64,000 nucleotides of DNA from Burkholderia sp. SRS-W-2-2016 (GCF_001931485.1 NZ_MSDV01000075.1:124001-188000), one strand, 5' to 3'; shown: positions 43,835 through 52,876, counted from the stretch's first letter. The notes: a model not told the origin generated them from the letters alone. A program made the numbers and translations.

Positions 43835-44818
43835 ATGCGCAAGACTATCTGGACGCTCCTTATCGCCGGGGCCGTTGTCGGCGCGACAACGGGCCGGGTG
43901 TCCGCCCAGGAACTCGGGCTGTATGCCGGGCCGTTGACCGGCGAGAACAATCACTCCTATTCCTGGGCGATCGACTACACCGAGGGGATCGGCCGTTACT
44001 TCGCCGGCAGCATTACCTGGCTGAACGAAGGACACATCGCCGGCCATCATCGCGATGGACCGGTGGCCCAGCTGTGGGCGCGCGTGCCGGTGCTGGACCG
44101 GCGCGTAGTGTTCGCGCTCGGCGTCGGGCCGTATCGCTACTTCGATACCGAGGCCGCCGAGCAGGGGATGAGCTATTCGAACACGCACGGCTGGGGCGTG
44201 GTCTACAGTGCGCGCGCCAGCTGGTATGCGAGCTCGCGCTGGACCGCGAACCTGCAGGTCAATCGCGTGCAGGTCACGAGCGGCGCGTCGACGACCGCGG
44301 TGCTCGTCGGCGTCGGCTACCAGCTCGATGCGCCCGACACCCCAGGCCCGCGCGATTTCGCGTTGCCGCGCACCAGCAAGGTGACGAACAACGAGATCAC
44401 GCTGATGGCCGGCGCGACGATTCTGAACAGTCTCGACTCGCAAACGTCAGCGGCCGGGGCAATCGAATACCGGCGCGGACTGACGCCTTATCTCGACGCG
44501 ACGCTCGGCTATCTGCACGAAGGCAGCGGGCTGTCAGCGCGGCGCGACGGCGCGACCGCGCAGCTGTGGCTGACGCGCGCGTTTTTCGACGAGAGCCTCG
44601 CGATCGGCGTCGGCGCGGGCGCGTATGTGGCGATCCATCATGGCGACGACAGCGACAATCGCCCGAGCGGCGACGGCGTTCTGTCCGGACTCCTGTCGAT
44701 TACCGCGTCGTATCGTGTGACCCGCAACTGGTCGGCGCGCTTGACGTGGAATCGCGTGATGACGCGCTATAGCCGCGATACCGATGTCATTCTCGGCGGG
44801 ATCGGCTACCGGTTCTGA
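43835..44818 (+). CDS. Outer-membrane barrel protein with internal duplication
   Basis: This 327-residue protein has a signal peptide (cleavage near GRVSAQ) and alternating amphipathic strands, ending in GGIGYRF with C-terminal Phe as in beta-barrels. The two halves are related: ITWLNEGHIAGHHRDGPVAQ pairs with LGYLHEGSGLSARRDGATAQ, and TANLQVNRVQVTSGASTTAV pairs with SARLTWNRVMTRYSRDTDVI. It may thus be one barrel made by duplication or two small barrels. No enzyme motif was seen. No ribosome site is obvious. It lies upstream of an AraC/VOC pair with unclear relation. Confidence 0.6.
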   Translation: MRKTIWTLLIAGAVVGATTGRVSAQELGLYAGPLTGENNHSYSWAIDYTEGIGRYFAGSITWLNEGHIAGHHRDGPVAQLWARVPVLDRRVVFALGVGPYRYFDTEAAEQGMSYSNTHGWGVVYSARASWYASSRWTANLQVNRVQVTSGASTTAVLVGVGYQLDAPDTPGPRDFALPRTSKVTNNEITLMAGATILNSLDSQTSAAGAIEYRRGLTPYLDATLGYLHEGSGLSARRDGATAQLWLTRAFFDESLAIGVGAGAYVAIHHGDDSDNRPSGDGVLSGLLSITASYRVTRNWSARLTWNRVMTRYSRDTDVILGGIGYRF

Positions 44819-44842
44819 TCCGGCAGAGGAGCTTCATCACCC

Positions 44843-45376
44843 ATGTCACCTCGTCCGCCTCGCAACACAGCGCCGCCGTCGCCCGCGGCGGCCGAGCTCC
44901 CCGCGCTCGCAGATCCGGCGTTGCTGCGCCGTCTGCTGCGCGCGAAAGACCGGATGGACGCCGCATCGCATGAGGCGTGGCCGGTGCGGCGTCTGGCGGA
45001 GGTCAGCGGCGTGTCGGACGCGCATTTCGCGCGCTCGTTCAAGCGGGCCTTCGGCGTGCCGCCGCATCGCTATCTGCTCACGCGCCGCATCGAGCAGGCG
45101 AGTTCGCTGTTGCGCGACACCGAACTCGGCATCACCGAGATCGCGTTCGCGACCGGCTGGGAGAGCCTGGGCACATTCGGCCGGATCTTTCGCGACATCA
45201 CCGGTCTGAGTCCGGGCGAGCTGCGCATCGCCGCGCGCGCCAGTCAATCCGAACCCGAACGCGTGCCCGGCTGCGTGCTGAAGGCCGCGCAACGCCCCGA
45301 CCTGACGATCGCAGTTTTGGAGAAGCGCCGCCGCGCGCTCGACGCTACAGTCGAGCCCTCAACCAGGGAGGTGTGA
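44843..45376 (+). CDS. AraC-family transcriptional regulator (DNA-binding domain only)
   Basis: This 177-residue protein has an AraC/XylS double helix-turn-helix (VRRLAEVSGVSDAHFARSFK, then LGITEIAFATGWESLGTFGR), preceded by a short Pro/Ala-rich part without an effector-binding cupin. It is short like the SoxS/MarA type. It shares a one-base overlap with the VOC gene and so is co-translated; it probably controls that gene or the pair. The signal is unknown. Confidence 0.85.
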   Translation: MSPRPPRNTAPPSPAAAELPALADPALLRRLLRAKDRMDAASHEAWPVRRLAEVSGVSDAHFARSFKRAFGVPPHRYLLTRRIEQASSLLRDTELGITEIAFATGWESLGTFGRIFRDITGLSPGELRIAARASQSEPERVPGCVLKAAQRPDLTIAVLEKRRRALDATVEPSTREV

Positions 45377-45792
45377 TGAATCAGGGTATCGATGTGGTCG
45401 GCCTGTACGTCGACGATCAGGACGAAGCGCTCGCGTTTTATGTCGACAAGCTCGGCTTTCAGATGCACACCGACGTGCGCAACGGTGCGTACCGTTGGCT
45501 AACGGTCAGGCATCCGGAACAGCCGTCGTTCCAGTTGGGCCTCTTCACGCCGGGGCCGCCGATGCACGACGACGCGACCGCGCAAACGCTGCGCGCGATG
45601 GTCGCCAAGGGGGCGATGCCGCCGTTGGTGCTGGCGGTCGCCGATTGCCGCGCGAGCTATGCGCAGTTGAAGGCGCGCGGGGTGGAATTCACGCAGGAGC
45701 CGATCGATCGCTATGGCAACGTCGATGCGGGGTTTCGCGATCCGGCGGGTAACGGCTGGAAGATGATCCAGAAGGCGGCGGGCGCGAAATAG
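45376..45792 (+). CDS. VOC-family (glyoxalase/bleomycin resistance-like) protein
   Basis: This 138-residue single-domain protein begins MNQGIDVVGLYVDDQDEALA and ends with DPAGNGWKMIQK. The fold of two babbab units binds a metal in many members, but the role here (dioxygenase, isomerase, resistance) is not clear. GGGAGG is five bases before the ATG, which overlaps the AraC stop. The pair AraC-VOC is common in Burkholderiaceae. Confidence 0.83.
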   Translation: MNQGIDVVGLYVDDQDEALAFYVDKLGFQMHTDVRNGAYRWLTVRHPEQPSFQLGLFTPGPPMHDDATAQTLRAMVAKGAMPPLVLAVADCRASYAQLKARGVEFTQEPIDRYGNVDAGFRDPAGNGWKMIQKAAGAK

Positions 45793-45873
45793 GCGGGGGC
45801 GGCGGCGCGGTGGTGAATCACGCGGCCGGCGCGATGAGGCGTGTGCGCCGCGTGTGCCCCCGCATCACGCTAT

Positions 45874-47598
45874 TTATTGGCGGCCGCCGTACAGATCGAG
45901 CAGCATCAACGTCACACCGTTGGTCCAGCCGAAGCCGTCCTGCAACGGATATTCGCCACCGCCGCCGCCGCCTTCCCCCGCGCCTTCGACCACGTACTTC
46001 TCGACCAGCTTCTGCTGGGTCTTGTAGACGTTCTGCACGTCGGCCAGAAAGCGCGTGCCGACCGTCCGCGCGAGGTCGTCGCGGCCATAGCGTTTGAGGC
46101 CCTGAATCGCGATCCAGTGCAGCGGCGCCCAGCCGTTCGGCGCGTCCCATTGCTGGGTGGTCGCGTAGGTCGACGTCGCGAGTCCGCCGTCTTTCAGCAG
46201 CACGCGCTGCGCGGTCTGCGCGGTCTTCCACGCGCGATCGGGCCACGCGAGCCCGGCCATCAGCGGGTACAGCATCGCCGGCGTCTGGTTGTCGCGCGCC
46301 TTGCCGAGTTGCCAGTCGTAGTCGCCGTAGTAGCCGTTGCTATTCCACAGATAGCGGTTGATCCCTTGCGCGCGCCGCGTCGCATAGCCGATGAAGCGCG
46401 CGACGCAGCCGAAATCGCGCGTGACGGTGCAGCCGTGCGCGATCGTCGTCTCCAGATGGAACAGCAGGCTGTTCAGGTCGACCGGCACGATCGACGTCGT
46501 GCGCACGGTCGCGAGCGTCTGGTTATCGCCGAACCAGCGCGAGCTGAAATCCCAGCCGCTTTCCGCGGTCGCGCGCAGATCGCGATAGACCTCGTTGGCC
46601 GGACGCCCGCTCGCCTGCGCGGTCTGCACGTCCTCCAGATACGATTCGTTGCGCGGCGTGTCCAGCTCGTCCCAGTAGCGGTTCAGCACGGTGCCGTCGT
46701 TCAGTACCACTACGTTGCGCGTCGCGCCGCCGCGCGGCGTGCTGCTCGCGCCCCGCATCCAGTACTCGTATTCCTTTCGTAGCGCTGGCAGGTACTTCTG
46801 ATAAACGGTATTGCCTTCCTTCTGCGCGGCGAGTTCGACCATATACGAGTAGAACGGCGGTTGCGAGCGGCTCAGATAATAGGTGCGATTGCCGTTCGGA
46901 ATATGGCCGAAGGTATCGATCAGGTACGCGAAGTTATCGAGCATGTTGTCGACGAGATCTTCGCGTCCCGACTCCTGCAGGCCGAGCATCGTGAAATAGG
47001 TGTCCCAGTAGTAGCCTTCGCGAAACCGGCCGCCGGGGACCACGTACGGTTTGGGCAGCGGAATCAGCGAGCTGTAGTCGGGCGCGCTTGTCGTCGTGCG
47101 CGTGAGACCGTTCCACAGCCAGTCGATATGTTCACGCAGGCTTTGATTCGCCGGTGGCGTGATGCCCTGGTCGACCGGTGGCGTGAAGTACTGGTTGACG
47201 AAGTTCTTCAGCGAGAAGTTCGGCTGGTTCTTCTGTGCTTCGTACAACTGCACAATCGTGGCGGGGTCCGTATTGGGCGTCGCGTCGACGAAGGTTTTCT
47301 GGTCGTCGTAGATCTGCGCTGTTTGAACCGCGACGAACAGATCGCCGTACAGGATGTCGGGTGCGGGCGGCAGCGCGGCGCCGACCTGGGTATCGGCGAA
47401 ACTACTCGCGCAAGTGAATAACAGCGCCGCGGTGCATACCGCAGTGAGCGCTGATGGCGAGCGTCGCCATTTCACGCGTATTGACTGACTACGGGGAGAA
47501 AGGTGAGGAACTGGCGAGAACTTATCGGGCGAAGCGTTAACGAGTCGCGCGTCGTTATATGACGCGGTATTACTCCGAGACCGTAACTGAATGTGCAT
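45874..47598 (-). CDS. treA: Periplasmic trehalase (GH37)
   Basis: This 574-residue enzyme hydrolyses trehalose to two glucose. The signal peptide comes after a basic N-terminal region (cleavage near ASSFAD). The two GH37 signatures are present: PGGRFREGYYWDTYF (about 188-202) and QWDAPNGWAPLH (about 495), as are the early YGDLFVAVQ motif and a Gly-rich loop near the C-terminus (GAGEGGGGGGEY). GGAGG precedes ATG 47598; the frame continues to 47778 but without a better site. It allows use of external trehalose or osmotic control. Length is typical for periplasmic forms. Confidence 0.92.
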   Translation of the reverse strand: MHIQLRSRSNTASYNDARLVNASPDKFSPVPHLSPRSQSIRVKWRRSPSALTAVCTAALLFTCASSFADTQVGAALPPAPDILYGDLFVAVQTAQIYDDQKTFVDATPNTDPATIVQLYEAQKNQPNFSLKNFVNQYFTPPVDQGITPPANQSLREHIDWLWNGLTRTTTSAPDYSSLIPLPKPYVVPGGRFREGYYWDTYFTMLGLQESGREDLVDNMLDNFAYLIDTFGHIPNGNRTYYLSRSQPPFYSYMVELAAQKEGNTVYQKYLPALRKEYEYWMRGASSTPRGGATRNVVVLNDGTVLNRYWDELDTPRNESYLEDVQTAQASGRPANEVYRDLRATAESGWDFSSRWFGDNQTLATVRTTSIVPVDLNSLLFHLETTIAHGCTVTRDFGCVARFIGYATRRAQGINRYLWNSNGYYGDYDWQLGKARDNQTPAMLYPLMAGLAWPDRAWKTAQTAQRVLLKDGGLATSTYATTQQWDAPNGWAPLHWIAIQGLKRYGRDDLARTVGTRFLADVQNVYKTQQKLVEKYVVEGAGEGGGGGGEYPLQDGFGWTNGVTLMLLDLYGGRQ

Positions 47599-47640
47599 GA
47601 TGCCTCCGGGGTGGTTGGGCATTTCACTGGTTTCTTCGCA

Positions 47641-47667
47641 TGCCGTTCGATGCCGTTCGATGCCGTT
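47641..47667. repeat. Short tandem repeat TGCCGTTCGA (2.7 copies)
   Basis: The 10-bp unit TGCCGTTCGA repeats in 47641-47667, between trehalase and the binding-protein gene. It is the only structure noticed in the gene-free stretch 47599-47923. Confidence 0.6.
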
Positions 47668-47923
47668 TGCTACAAGCGGCATACGCGTCCGGCACGAGGT
47701 GGCCGGATCAAAGGCCTCGCAAGCATCGCATGCTTTCAAAGCATTGGGCAACTGCGACGCAATATATCCAGCCTGCATTCAGCGTGCGGATTGCGCGGTG
47801 AATACTAGGCAATAGAAAGGTGCGGTGGAGTACTTGCGTGTGCTTCGTCGATTGAAGCAATAGAAGCGTCGATAGGACGCGATCGCGCGAAAGAAACTTG
47901 TTGGTGAGCAAGCGATATACCCA

Positions 47924-47947
47924 CGCCGGCGATTAATCGAGCCGGCG
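47924..47947. terminator. Hairpin after the amino-acid binding protein
   Basis: CGCCGGC (47924-47930) and GCCGGCG (47941-47947) flank GATTAATCGA, a 10-base loop with weak internal pairing. It lies 27 bases after the binding-protein stop. Confidence 0.45.
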
Positions 47948-47973
47948 CGGGTACGACAACGACATGCGGAGAA

Positions 47974-48777
47974 TTACTGCGCGACCGGCTGGGTGACGTC
48001 CTGACCGAACCAGTGCATCGAGATTTTTTTCAGCGTGCCGTCCTGTTTCATTTCGGTCAGCGCATCGTCGAGTGCTTTGGCGAACTTCGGGTTGCCCTTG
48101 CGGAACGGAATCGCCTGGTTCTGCTCGGCGCCTTTGAGCAACGCGCCCGGGCGCAGCGGCAGGTTCGACGTCTTGATGATGTACGGCAGCATCAGACGGT
48201 CGTCGATCGTCGCGTCGATCCGCTTGGCCGCCAGATCGCGCAACTTTTCGGGCGCGCCGGGATAGGTCTGCACGTTGATCCCCGGCACCGCGCGCGCGAG
48301 CTGATCGTAGTTGGTGCCGAGCGTGACGCCGATCTTCTTGTCGCCCTTGAATTCATCCAGCGCTTTGAACTCGCGTTTGTCGTCGGCTCGCTGGATCAGC
48401 TGCGCGGTCGAAAACGTGTACGGCTGGCTGAAATCGAGCGCCTCCTTGCGTTGTGGCGTGATGGTCACCTGGTTGACGATCACGTCGAACTTGCCGCTTT
48501 GCAGCGCCGCGATAATGCCGCTCCACTCGGTCGGAATGAATTCGGGCTTCACGCCGAGTTTCGCCGCGACCGCTTTCGCGACGTCGACGTCGAAGCCCTC
48601 GAGCTGGCCTTCCTTATTGCGGGAGTTGAACGGCGGGTAGGTGCCTTCGAGACCGATCTTCAGGACTCCGGCCCGTTTGACCGAGTCAAGCAGATCTTCG
48701 GCGTGGGCGGTGAGCGCGGTAAAGCTGAGGGCCGACAGAGCCAGCGCGTTGACGAGCAGCAGCTTCGAAAATTTCAT
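47974..48777 (-). CDS. Polar amino-acid ABC transporter substrate-binding protein
   Basis: This 267-residue periplasmic binding protein (HisJ/FliY type) has a signal peptide cleaved near LTAHAE. The opening VLKIGLEGTYPPFNSRNKEG and GFDVDVAKAVAAKLGVKPEF are the hallmark of polar or cystine-type binding proteins. GGAG lies seven bases before ATG 48777; the frame extends further but into low-quality sequence. No permease or ATPase gene is nearby, so the transporter partner is elsewhere or lost. The ligand is not predictable. Confidence 0.9.
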   Translation of the reverse strand: MKFSKLLLVNALALSALSFTALTAHAEDLLDSVKRAGVLKIGLEGTYPPFNSRNKEGQLEGFDVDVAKAVAAKLGVKPEFIPTEWSGIIAALQSGKFDVIVNQVTITPQRKEALDFSQPYTFSTAQLIQRADDKREFKALDEFKGDKKIGVTLGTNYDQLARAVPGINVQTYPGAPEKLRDLAAKRIDATIDDRLMLPYIIKTSNLPLRPGALLKGAEQNQAIPFRKGNPKFAKALDDALTEMKQDGTLKKISMHWFGQDVTQPVAQ

Positions 48778-49074
48778 TGAGTGTCTCCAGTGTGCTTTGA
48801 GTGTGATTCTGCACAACGCAATGATGTCCCGATGATCGAATCGTTTCGGGTTGCTCGCGAAGGCGGTTGGTCTGGATGTAGCGTCTTCGTGGCGAGGGTG
48901 CGCAATCCGCTTGCGGGCCGCGATGCTATCCGCGGAACGGCTGGCCGATTGCGCGTTCCATCCTAGCACTCCAAAAGTCGTCTGTTGGGGCTTTGTGTGG
49001 ATTCGGCGGTGGCCTGCCACGTACGCGTTAACCGTAGTCTTTGTCCATAGGGGTATCCGCCGCGCCGCGCCGTT

Positions 49075-50205
49075 CTAACCCGCGTGTGTGCTGCCGGCGA
49101 CGCCCTGCGGCGCAGGGCGGATCGACCAGTGGGTCGGGGTAAATTCGGTCTGGAAGCGCGACAGGAATGACTGTCCGAGCAAACCGTCGACGCCGTTGCC
49201 GAGCGCCCGTCCGTGCGAATCTTCTACCGTCACGTCGACGTGATCGGCGGCGACGTGCCCGACCTTGACCGAAGCCGCCTGCGTCAACAACGCGACGCGT
49301 GGGCCGTTGGCGGTCGTCAGACGAACGTCGCGCGCCTGCTCGAGCGGCAACTGCGCGCGCTGTGCGAAGTTGCGCGTTACGAACACATAGGTTGCACCGG
49401 TATCGACGATAAAGGTTCCACTCACGCCGTTGACCACCGCCCTGACCTGAATGGTTTTGCCCGCCTGTCGCGCGAAACTGTCGGACCCCGAAGCAAACGA
49501 CGTCGGACACGACTCGCGCGTCGCATAACTGGCGATCTGCTGTTGCGCTTGCGGATGATTCGCGCGACCGGGTGCCGCGGACATCCACATGCGGATCATG
49601 CTGATTGCCTCGCAGTAGCGGCCGGCTTTTGCGTGCATGTCGGCGGCGCGGATGAACAGGTTGCTGCTGACGCTCGACAGATCCGGTATCAGCGCGATCG
49701 CTTGCATGTAATCCGCCAGAGCGGCGTCGTAGTCTTTCGCGCCTTCGCGAGCCCGGCCGCGGGTGAAATAGAACTGTGGATTGGTAGCGTTGGCTTGCAC
49801 GAGGCGCTCGCCGAGGGACGCCGCCGCCTGATAGTCGCCGACCGCCATCAGATCTTTCGCGGCGGCGTCGAGAAACGCGTTCGCGGGCCCGCATTGGTCG
49901 ACGAATTGCACTAGCGCGTTGGCCGCCTCGCGCCGGTAACCGGTATGTTCGAGTCGCGCGGCTAATACGTTCATTGCGTCGCGATTGCACGCGTCATGGG
50001 ACAGCTGCAACAGCGCCCGCGAAGTGTCCGGCGCGCTCAGATCCGTGCTGGCGACGGTGTTCAGATGGTACTGATCGACCGCGGGTTTCAGTTCGTCCGG
50101 CATGGACTGCCCACATGCACCGAGCAGCAACGACAGTGCGGCGCCGATGAGCGTGGCTTTGATCAGTGAGTCGACTTTTCTGGTTCTTCTAATCGCGTGC
50201 GTCAT
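49075..50205 (-). CDS. Retropepsin-like aspartic protease with TPR-like repeats
   Basis: This 376-residue lipoprotein has a signal ending LSLLLGAC. The middle part is helical and TPR-like (GDYQAAASLGERL, then YDAALADYMQAIALIPDL). The C-terminal third carries GTFIVDTGATYVFVT, the DTGA motif of single-domain aspartic proteases, and GLLGQSFLSRF. Such proteins dimerise to form the active site; the TPRs may guide partners. It should act in the periplasm on an unknown protein. ATG 50205 has no strong ribosome site. Confidence 0.75.
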   Translation of the reverse strand: MTHAIRRTRKVDSLIKATLIGAALSLLLGACGQSMPDELKPAVDQYHLNTVASTDLSAPDTSRALLQLSHDACNRDAMNVLAARLEHTGYRREAANALVQFVDQCGPANAFLDAAAKDLMAVGDYQAAASLGERLVQANATNPQFYFTRGRAREGAKDYDAALADYMQAIALIPDLSSVSSNLFIRAADMHAKAGRYCEAISMIRMWMSAAPGRANHPQAQQQIASYATRESCPTSFASGSDSFARQAGKTIQVRAVVNGVSGTFIVDTGATYVFVTRNFAQRAQLPLEQARDVRLTTANGPRVALLTQAASVKVGHVAADHVDVTVEDSHGRALGNGVDGLLGQSFLSRFQTEFTPTHWSIRPAPQGVAGSTHAG

Positions 50206-50264
50206 TTTTATTGGTCGAGCCGGCTTTGATATCGTCGGTATTCTAAAGCCAATCGCTCGCTCCT

Positions 50265-51020
50265 CTACGCCCTCACCACCGTGACCCCGGCCGCTTCAAT
50301 CGGCTTCGTCAATTCCGCGCTGGTTTTCTTCTCGACCACGATCGTCTGCGCGAACGTGAGTTCGCCGATCACGAACGGCGACGCGGCGTTCAGTTTCGAC
50401 GCCGACGCGAGCACCACCGTTTCCGCCGCGCGAGCGGCGAGCGCGCGCTTGATCGCCGCTTCTTCGAAGTCGCCGGTAGTGAGGCCAGCGCTAGGGTGCA
50501 CGCCGGTCACGCCCATGAAATACAGGTCGGCGTGGATGCGCGCGATGCTCTCCATCGCGGCGGCGCCGACCGCGACGATCGAATGTTTGTAGAGCCGTCC
50601 GCCGATCAGAATTACCTCGACGCACGGATGAGCGGCGAGAGCGGTTGCGACGCTCGGGCTATGCGTGACAATCGTGGCCCGCAGATCGGCCGGCAAGTCG
50701 CTGACCAGCAGCGCCGACGTGGTGCCGCCGTCGACGATCACGGTCTGCCCCGGCGCGATCATTTCGGCCGCGCGTCGCGCGATGCGCCGCTTGGCGGCCG
50801 ACTCGATATCGTGGCGCTGCTCGAACGATGCGAGCGCGGGCGAGGCCGGCAACGCGCCGCCGTGCACGCGCTGCAGCAGCCCGTCCGCCGCCAGTTCGCG
50901 CAGGTCGCGGCGAATCGTGTCTTCCGATACGCCAAAGCTGGCGCTCAGTTCGCCGGCCAGCACCTGGCCGTGGCGCGCGAGCTCGTCGAGGATCGCTTTC
51001 TTGCGTTGGGTCGTCAACAT
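50265..51020 (-). CDS. DeoR-family transcriptional regulator
   Basis: This 251-residue repressor starts MLTTQRKKAILDELARHGQV, has the DeoR helix-turn-helix (FGVSEDTIRRDLRELAADGL, then QRVHGGAL), and a C-terminal sugar-phosphate sensor with DGGTTSALLVSDL and GLTTGDFEEAAIKRA. Start ATG 51020 is preferred over 51068, as the extension covers the operator. It is divergent from the Nudix gene and three TTGCACGA boxes lie between, so it likely represses the Nudix gene and itself. The inducer may be a phosphorylated sugar. Confidence 0.9.
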   Translation of the reverse strand: MLTTQRKKAILDELARHGQVLAGELSASFGVSEDTIRRDLRELAADGLLQRVHGGALPASPALASFEQRHDIESAAKRRIARRAAEMIAPGQTVIVDGGTTSALLVSDLPADLRATIVTHSPSVATALAAHPCVEVILIGGRLYKHSIVAVGAAAMESIARIHADLYFMGVTGVHPSAGLTTGDFEEAAIKRALAARAAETVVLASASKLNAASPFVIGELTFAQTIVVEKKTSAELTKPIEAAGVTVVRA

Positions 51021-51024
51021 ACGG

Positions 51025-51062
51025 TTGCACGAAATATCTTGAAATTGCACGAAGTTGCACGA
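51025..51062. promoter_or_regulatory. Three phased TTGCACGA boxes, candidate DeoR operator
   Basis: TTGCACGA occurs at 51025-51032, 51045-51052 and 51055-51062, at offsets of 20 and 10 bp, that is, on one helix face. They are direct repeats in the 79-bp spacer between divergent deoR-type and Nudix genes. Direct repeats of 8-10 bp are usual for DeoR repressors. Confidence 0.65.
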
Positions 51063-51099
51063 TACCATAACTGGCCATCATCGGTCGACAGGAGACGCC

Positions 51100-51699
51100 A
51101 TGACTGCAACGAAGGACCGGGTTCGGATCGTCGATACCGCCTTGCTATCGGACGACTGGTACACGCTGAAGAGGGTGACGTTCGACTTTCAGCGCCGCGA
51201 CGGCACGTGGCAACGTCAAAACCGCGAGACGTACGATCGCGGCAATGGCGCGACGATCCTGCTGCACAGTCCGCGCACCGGCAACATCGTGCTGACGCGG
51301 CAATTCCGCATGCCGGTGTTCGTCAATGGACACGACGGCATGCTGATCGAAGCGCCGGGCGGTTTGCTCGACGATGCATCGCCGGAGGAGCGCATCCGTC
51401 TGGAGGTCGAGGAGGAAACGGGTTATCGGGTCAGCGAGATTCGCAAGGTTTTCGAGGCGTATATGAGTCCCGGGTCGGTGACCGAGAAGCTCTATTTCTT
51501 TGTCGGCGAATACGATGCTTCGATGCGGATCAACGATGGCGGCGGGGTCGTCGATGAAGGAGAAGATCTCGAAGTACTCGAATTGCCGCTGCATACCGCA
51601 TTGAAAATGATCGACGACGGCGAGATTGTCGACGGCAAAACGATCATGTTGCTGCAGTACCTCGCGTTACGCGAAGCGGGCGCCGCGCGTTCGTCGTAA
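51100..51699 (+). CDS. NudK-like Nudix hydrolase (sugar nucleotide pyrophosphatase)
   Basis: This 199-residue cytosolic enzyme shows a Nudix box GGLLDDASPEERIRLEVEEE (the usual RE is LE) with EVEEETGY, plus the NudK-specific YMSPGSVTEKLYFFVGEYD. NudK cleaves GDP-mannose to GMP and mannose-1-phosphate; related members use other NDP-sugars or ADP-ribose. AGGAG precedes ATG 51100. It is divergent from a DeoR regulator, so control by sugar availability is plausible. Length matches NudK (about 190-200). Confidence 0.85.
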   Translation: MTATKDRVRIVDTALLSDDWYTLKRVTFDFQRRDGTWQRQNRETYDRGNGATILLHSPRTGNIVLTRQFRMPVFVNGHDGMLIEAPGGLLDDASPEERIRLEVEEETGYRVSEIRKVFEAYMSPGSVTEKLYFFVGEYDASMRINDGGGVVDEGEDLEVLELPLHTALKMIDDGEIVDGKTIMLLQYLALREAGAARSS

Positions 51700-51718
51700 T
51701 CCGAGTGCAAGCATTGCG

Positions 51719-52111
51719 TTACGGCTCGGCGTGACAGCACACGCACAGTTTGTTGCCGTCGAGATCGCGGAAGTACGCGCCGTAGTAGTTCTCGTGATAG
51801 TGCGGCCGTAGGGCGGGCGGGCCTTCGCAGGTCGCGCCACAAGCAATCGCACCGGCATAGGCGCGATCGACGGTCGGCCGGTCGCGCGCGAGTAGCGCGA
51901 TCATCTGGCCATTGCCGCCGTGCGCTGCCTTGCCGTTATACGGCTCGCCGATAATGAGCAGCGGCCGCGGCGCATCGGCCGACATCCACGCGGCCCATGG
52001 TTTCCCGCGGTCGCAGAACTTCAGTTGATGGCCGAGTTCTCGCAGCAATGCCGAGTAGAGTTCGAAGCCCTGATCGAAGTCGTTCACGCCGATGAACAGA
52101 TGCGATATCAA
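51719..52111 (-). CDS. VOC-family protein, second
   Basis: This 130-residue glyoxalase-fold protein starts MISHLFIGVNDFDQGFELYS and ends ...FRDLDGNKLCVCCHAEP. Typical features are an early Y/L motif, a mid-segment with GEPYNGKAAHGG and late D-G-N-K-L. The role is not clear: metal-binding dioxygenase or bleomycin resistance-like. It converges on the Nudix gene. It is not obviously paralogous to the 45376 VOC protein. Confidence 0.8.
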   Translation of the reverse strand: MISHLFIGVNDFDQGFELYSALLRELGHQLKFCDRGKPWAAWMSADAPRPLLIIGEPYNGKAAHGGNGQMIALLARDRPTVDRAYAGAIACGATCEGPPALRPHYHENYYGAYFRDLDGNKLCVCCHAEP

Positions 52112-52293
52112 GTTGCGTCTCCCGGAAGTGAGGCGTTCGGTCAGCGCGCGCGCTTCGATGACTGGCGACGCTCGCCGGTCAGGCTGGCCTGCACGGATCA
52201 GATCATAAATCAGTTCGGGGTCCGCGGCGACGCCGCGCTATGCGAGCGTCGCCGCGGGTTCGGCGTCGCTGTGTGAGCAGCGAGCCGCAGCGC

Positions 52294-52816
52294 TTAGGCG
52301 GCGGCGGCTGTCACTTCGACCGGCGCGAGATAGTCGTACGCGACTTCGCCGAGATCGAGCGTGAGATTCGCAATCACGTGACGCGCGCCGACCACGCGCT
52401 TGACCGGCAGGTCGGCGACCAGGGCGAGCGCGTGCATGGTCACAACCCAAGGGCAAATGGTAGTTACAAAACCCTTCGAGTTGAGCGGTCCGAGCGGCTG
52501 ATATTCCCATTTGCCGGATGTCGCGCGCGCTCCAGTCGTTCAGCAGAACCATGCCGAAGATGTGCTCGTCAGCAGTCTTTGCGGCGATCGGCGTACCGAG
52601 CGTATTGCCGACTCCGGCGAAGAAGCCGGTTTCGAGCTCAATGTCCAGCTGGCGGCACGGCCCATAGGTAGGCCGTGCGTCATCGGGGCTCTTGCGCTGA
52701 CCGTTCGGCCAGCATACCCGCGTGCCGCTGACCACGATCCAGGAAGCGCGTCCGTTGTGGCCGATCGGAATCTCGAGCCAGTTCGGCATTAGCGCGTCGT
52801 TGGGGTCTCTGAACAT
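52294..52816 (-). pseudogene. Fumarylacetoacetase remnant, frameshifted and truncated
   Basis: The sequence MFRDPNDALMPNWLEIPIGH followed by NGRASWIVVSG, then TPIAAKTADEHIFGMVLLND and WSARDI is the central part of fumarylacetoacetate hydrolase. A single-base shift near 52517 brings back WEYQPLGPLNSKGFVTTICP in another frame, then the similarity ends at about 52434. The rest (ALVADLPVKRVVGARHVIAN and on) does not look like the enzyme and ends at TAA 52294-52296, suggesting a fused unrelated tail. The N-terminal third, upstream of 52816, is missing. The enzyme ends tyrosine catabolism; here it cannot work. It abuts the conjugation/pilus region. Confidence 0.8.
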
Positions 52817-52876
52817 CGAGCTGCCGAAGAATGTGACGAGCATCAATCGACGCGTCGTTCTCGACAGGCAGTTCTC

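Noticed and set aside
47599..47778. Longer trehalase start
   Set aside because: ATG 47598 has GGAGG directly upstream; the extension has no signal-peptide-like sequence.
48778..49020. Longer start of the polar amino-acid binding protein
   Set aside because: The signal peptide begins at 48777 with a good ribosome site.
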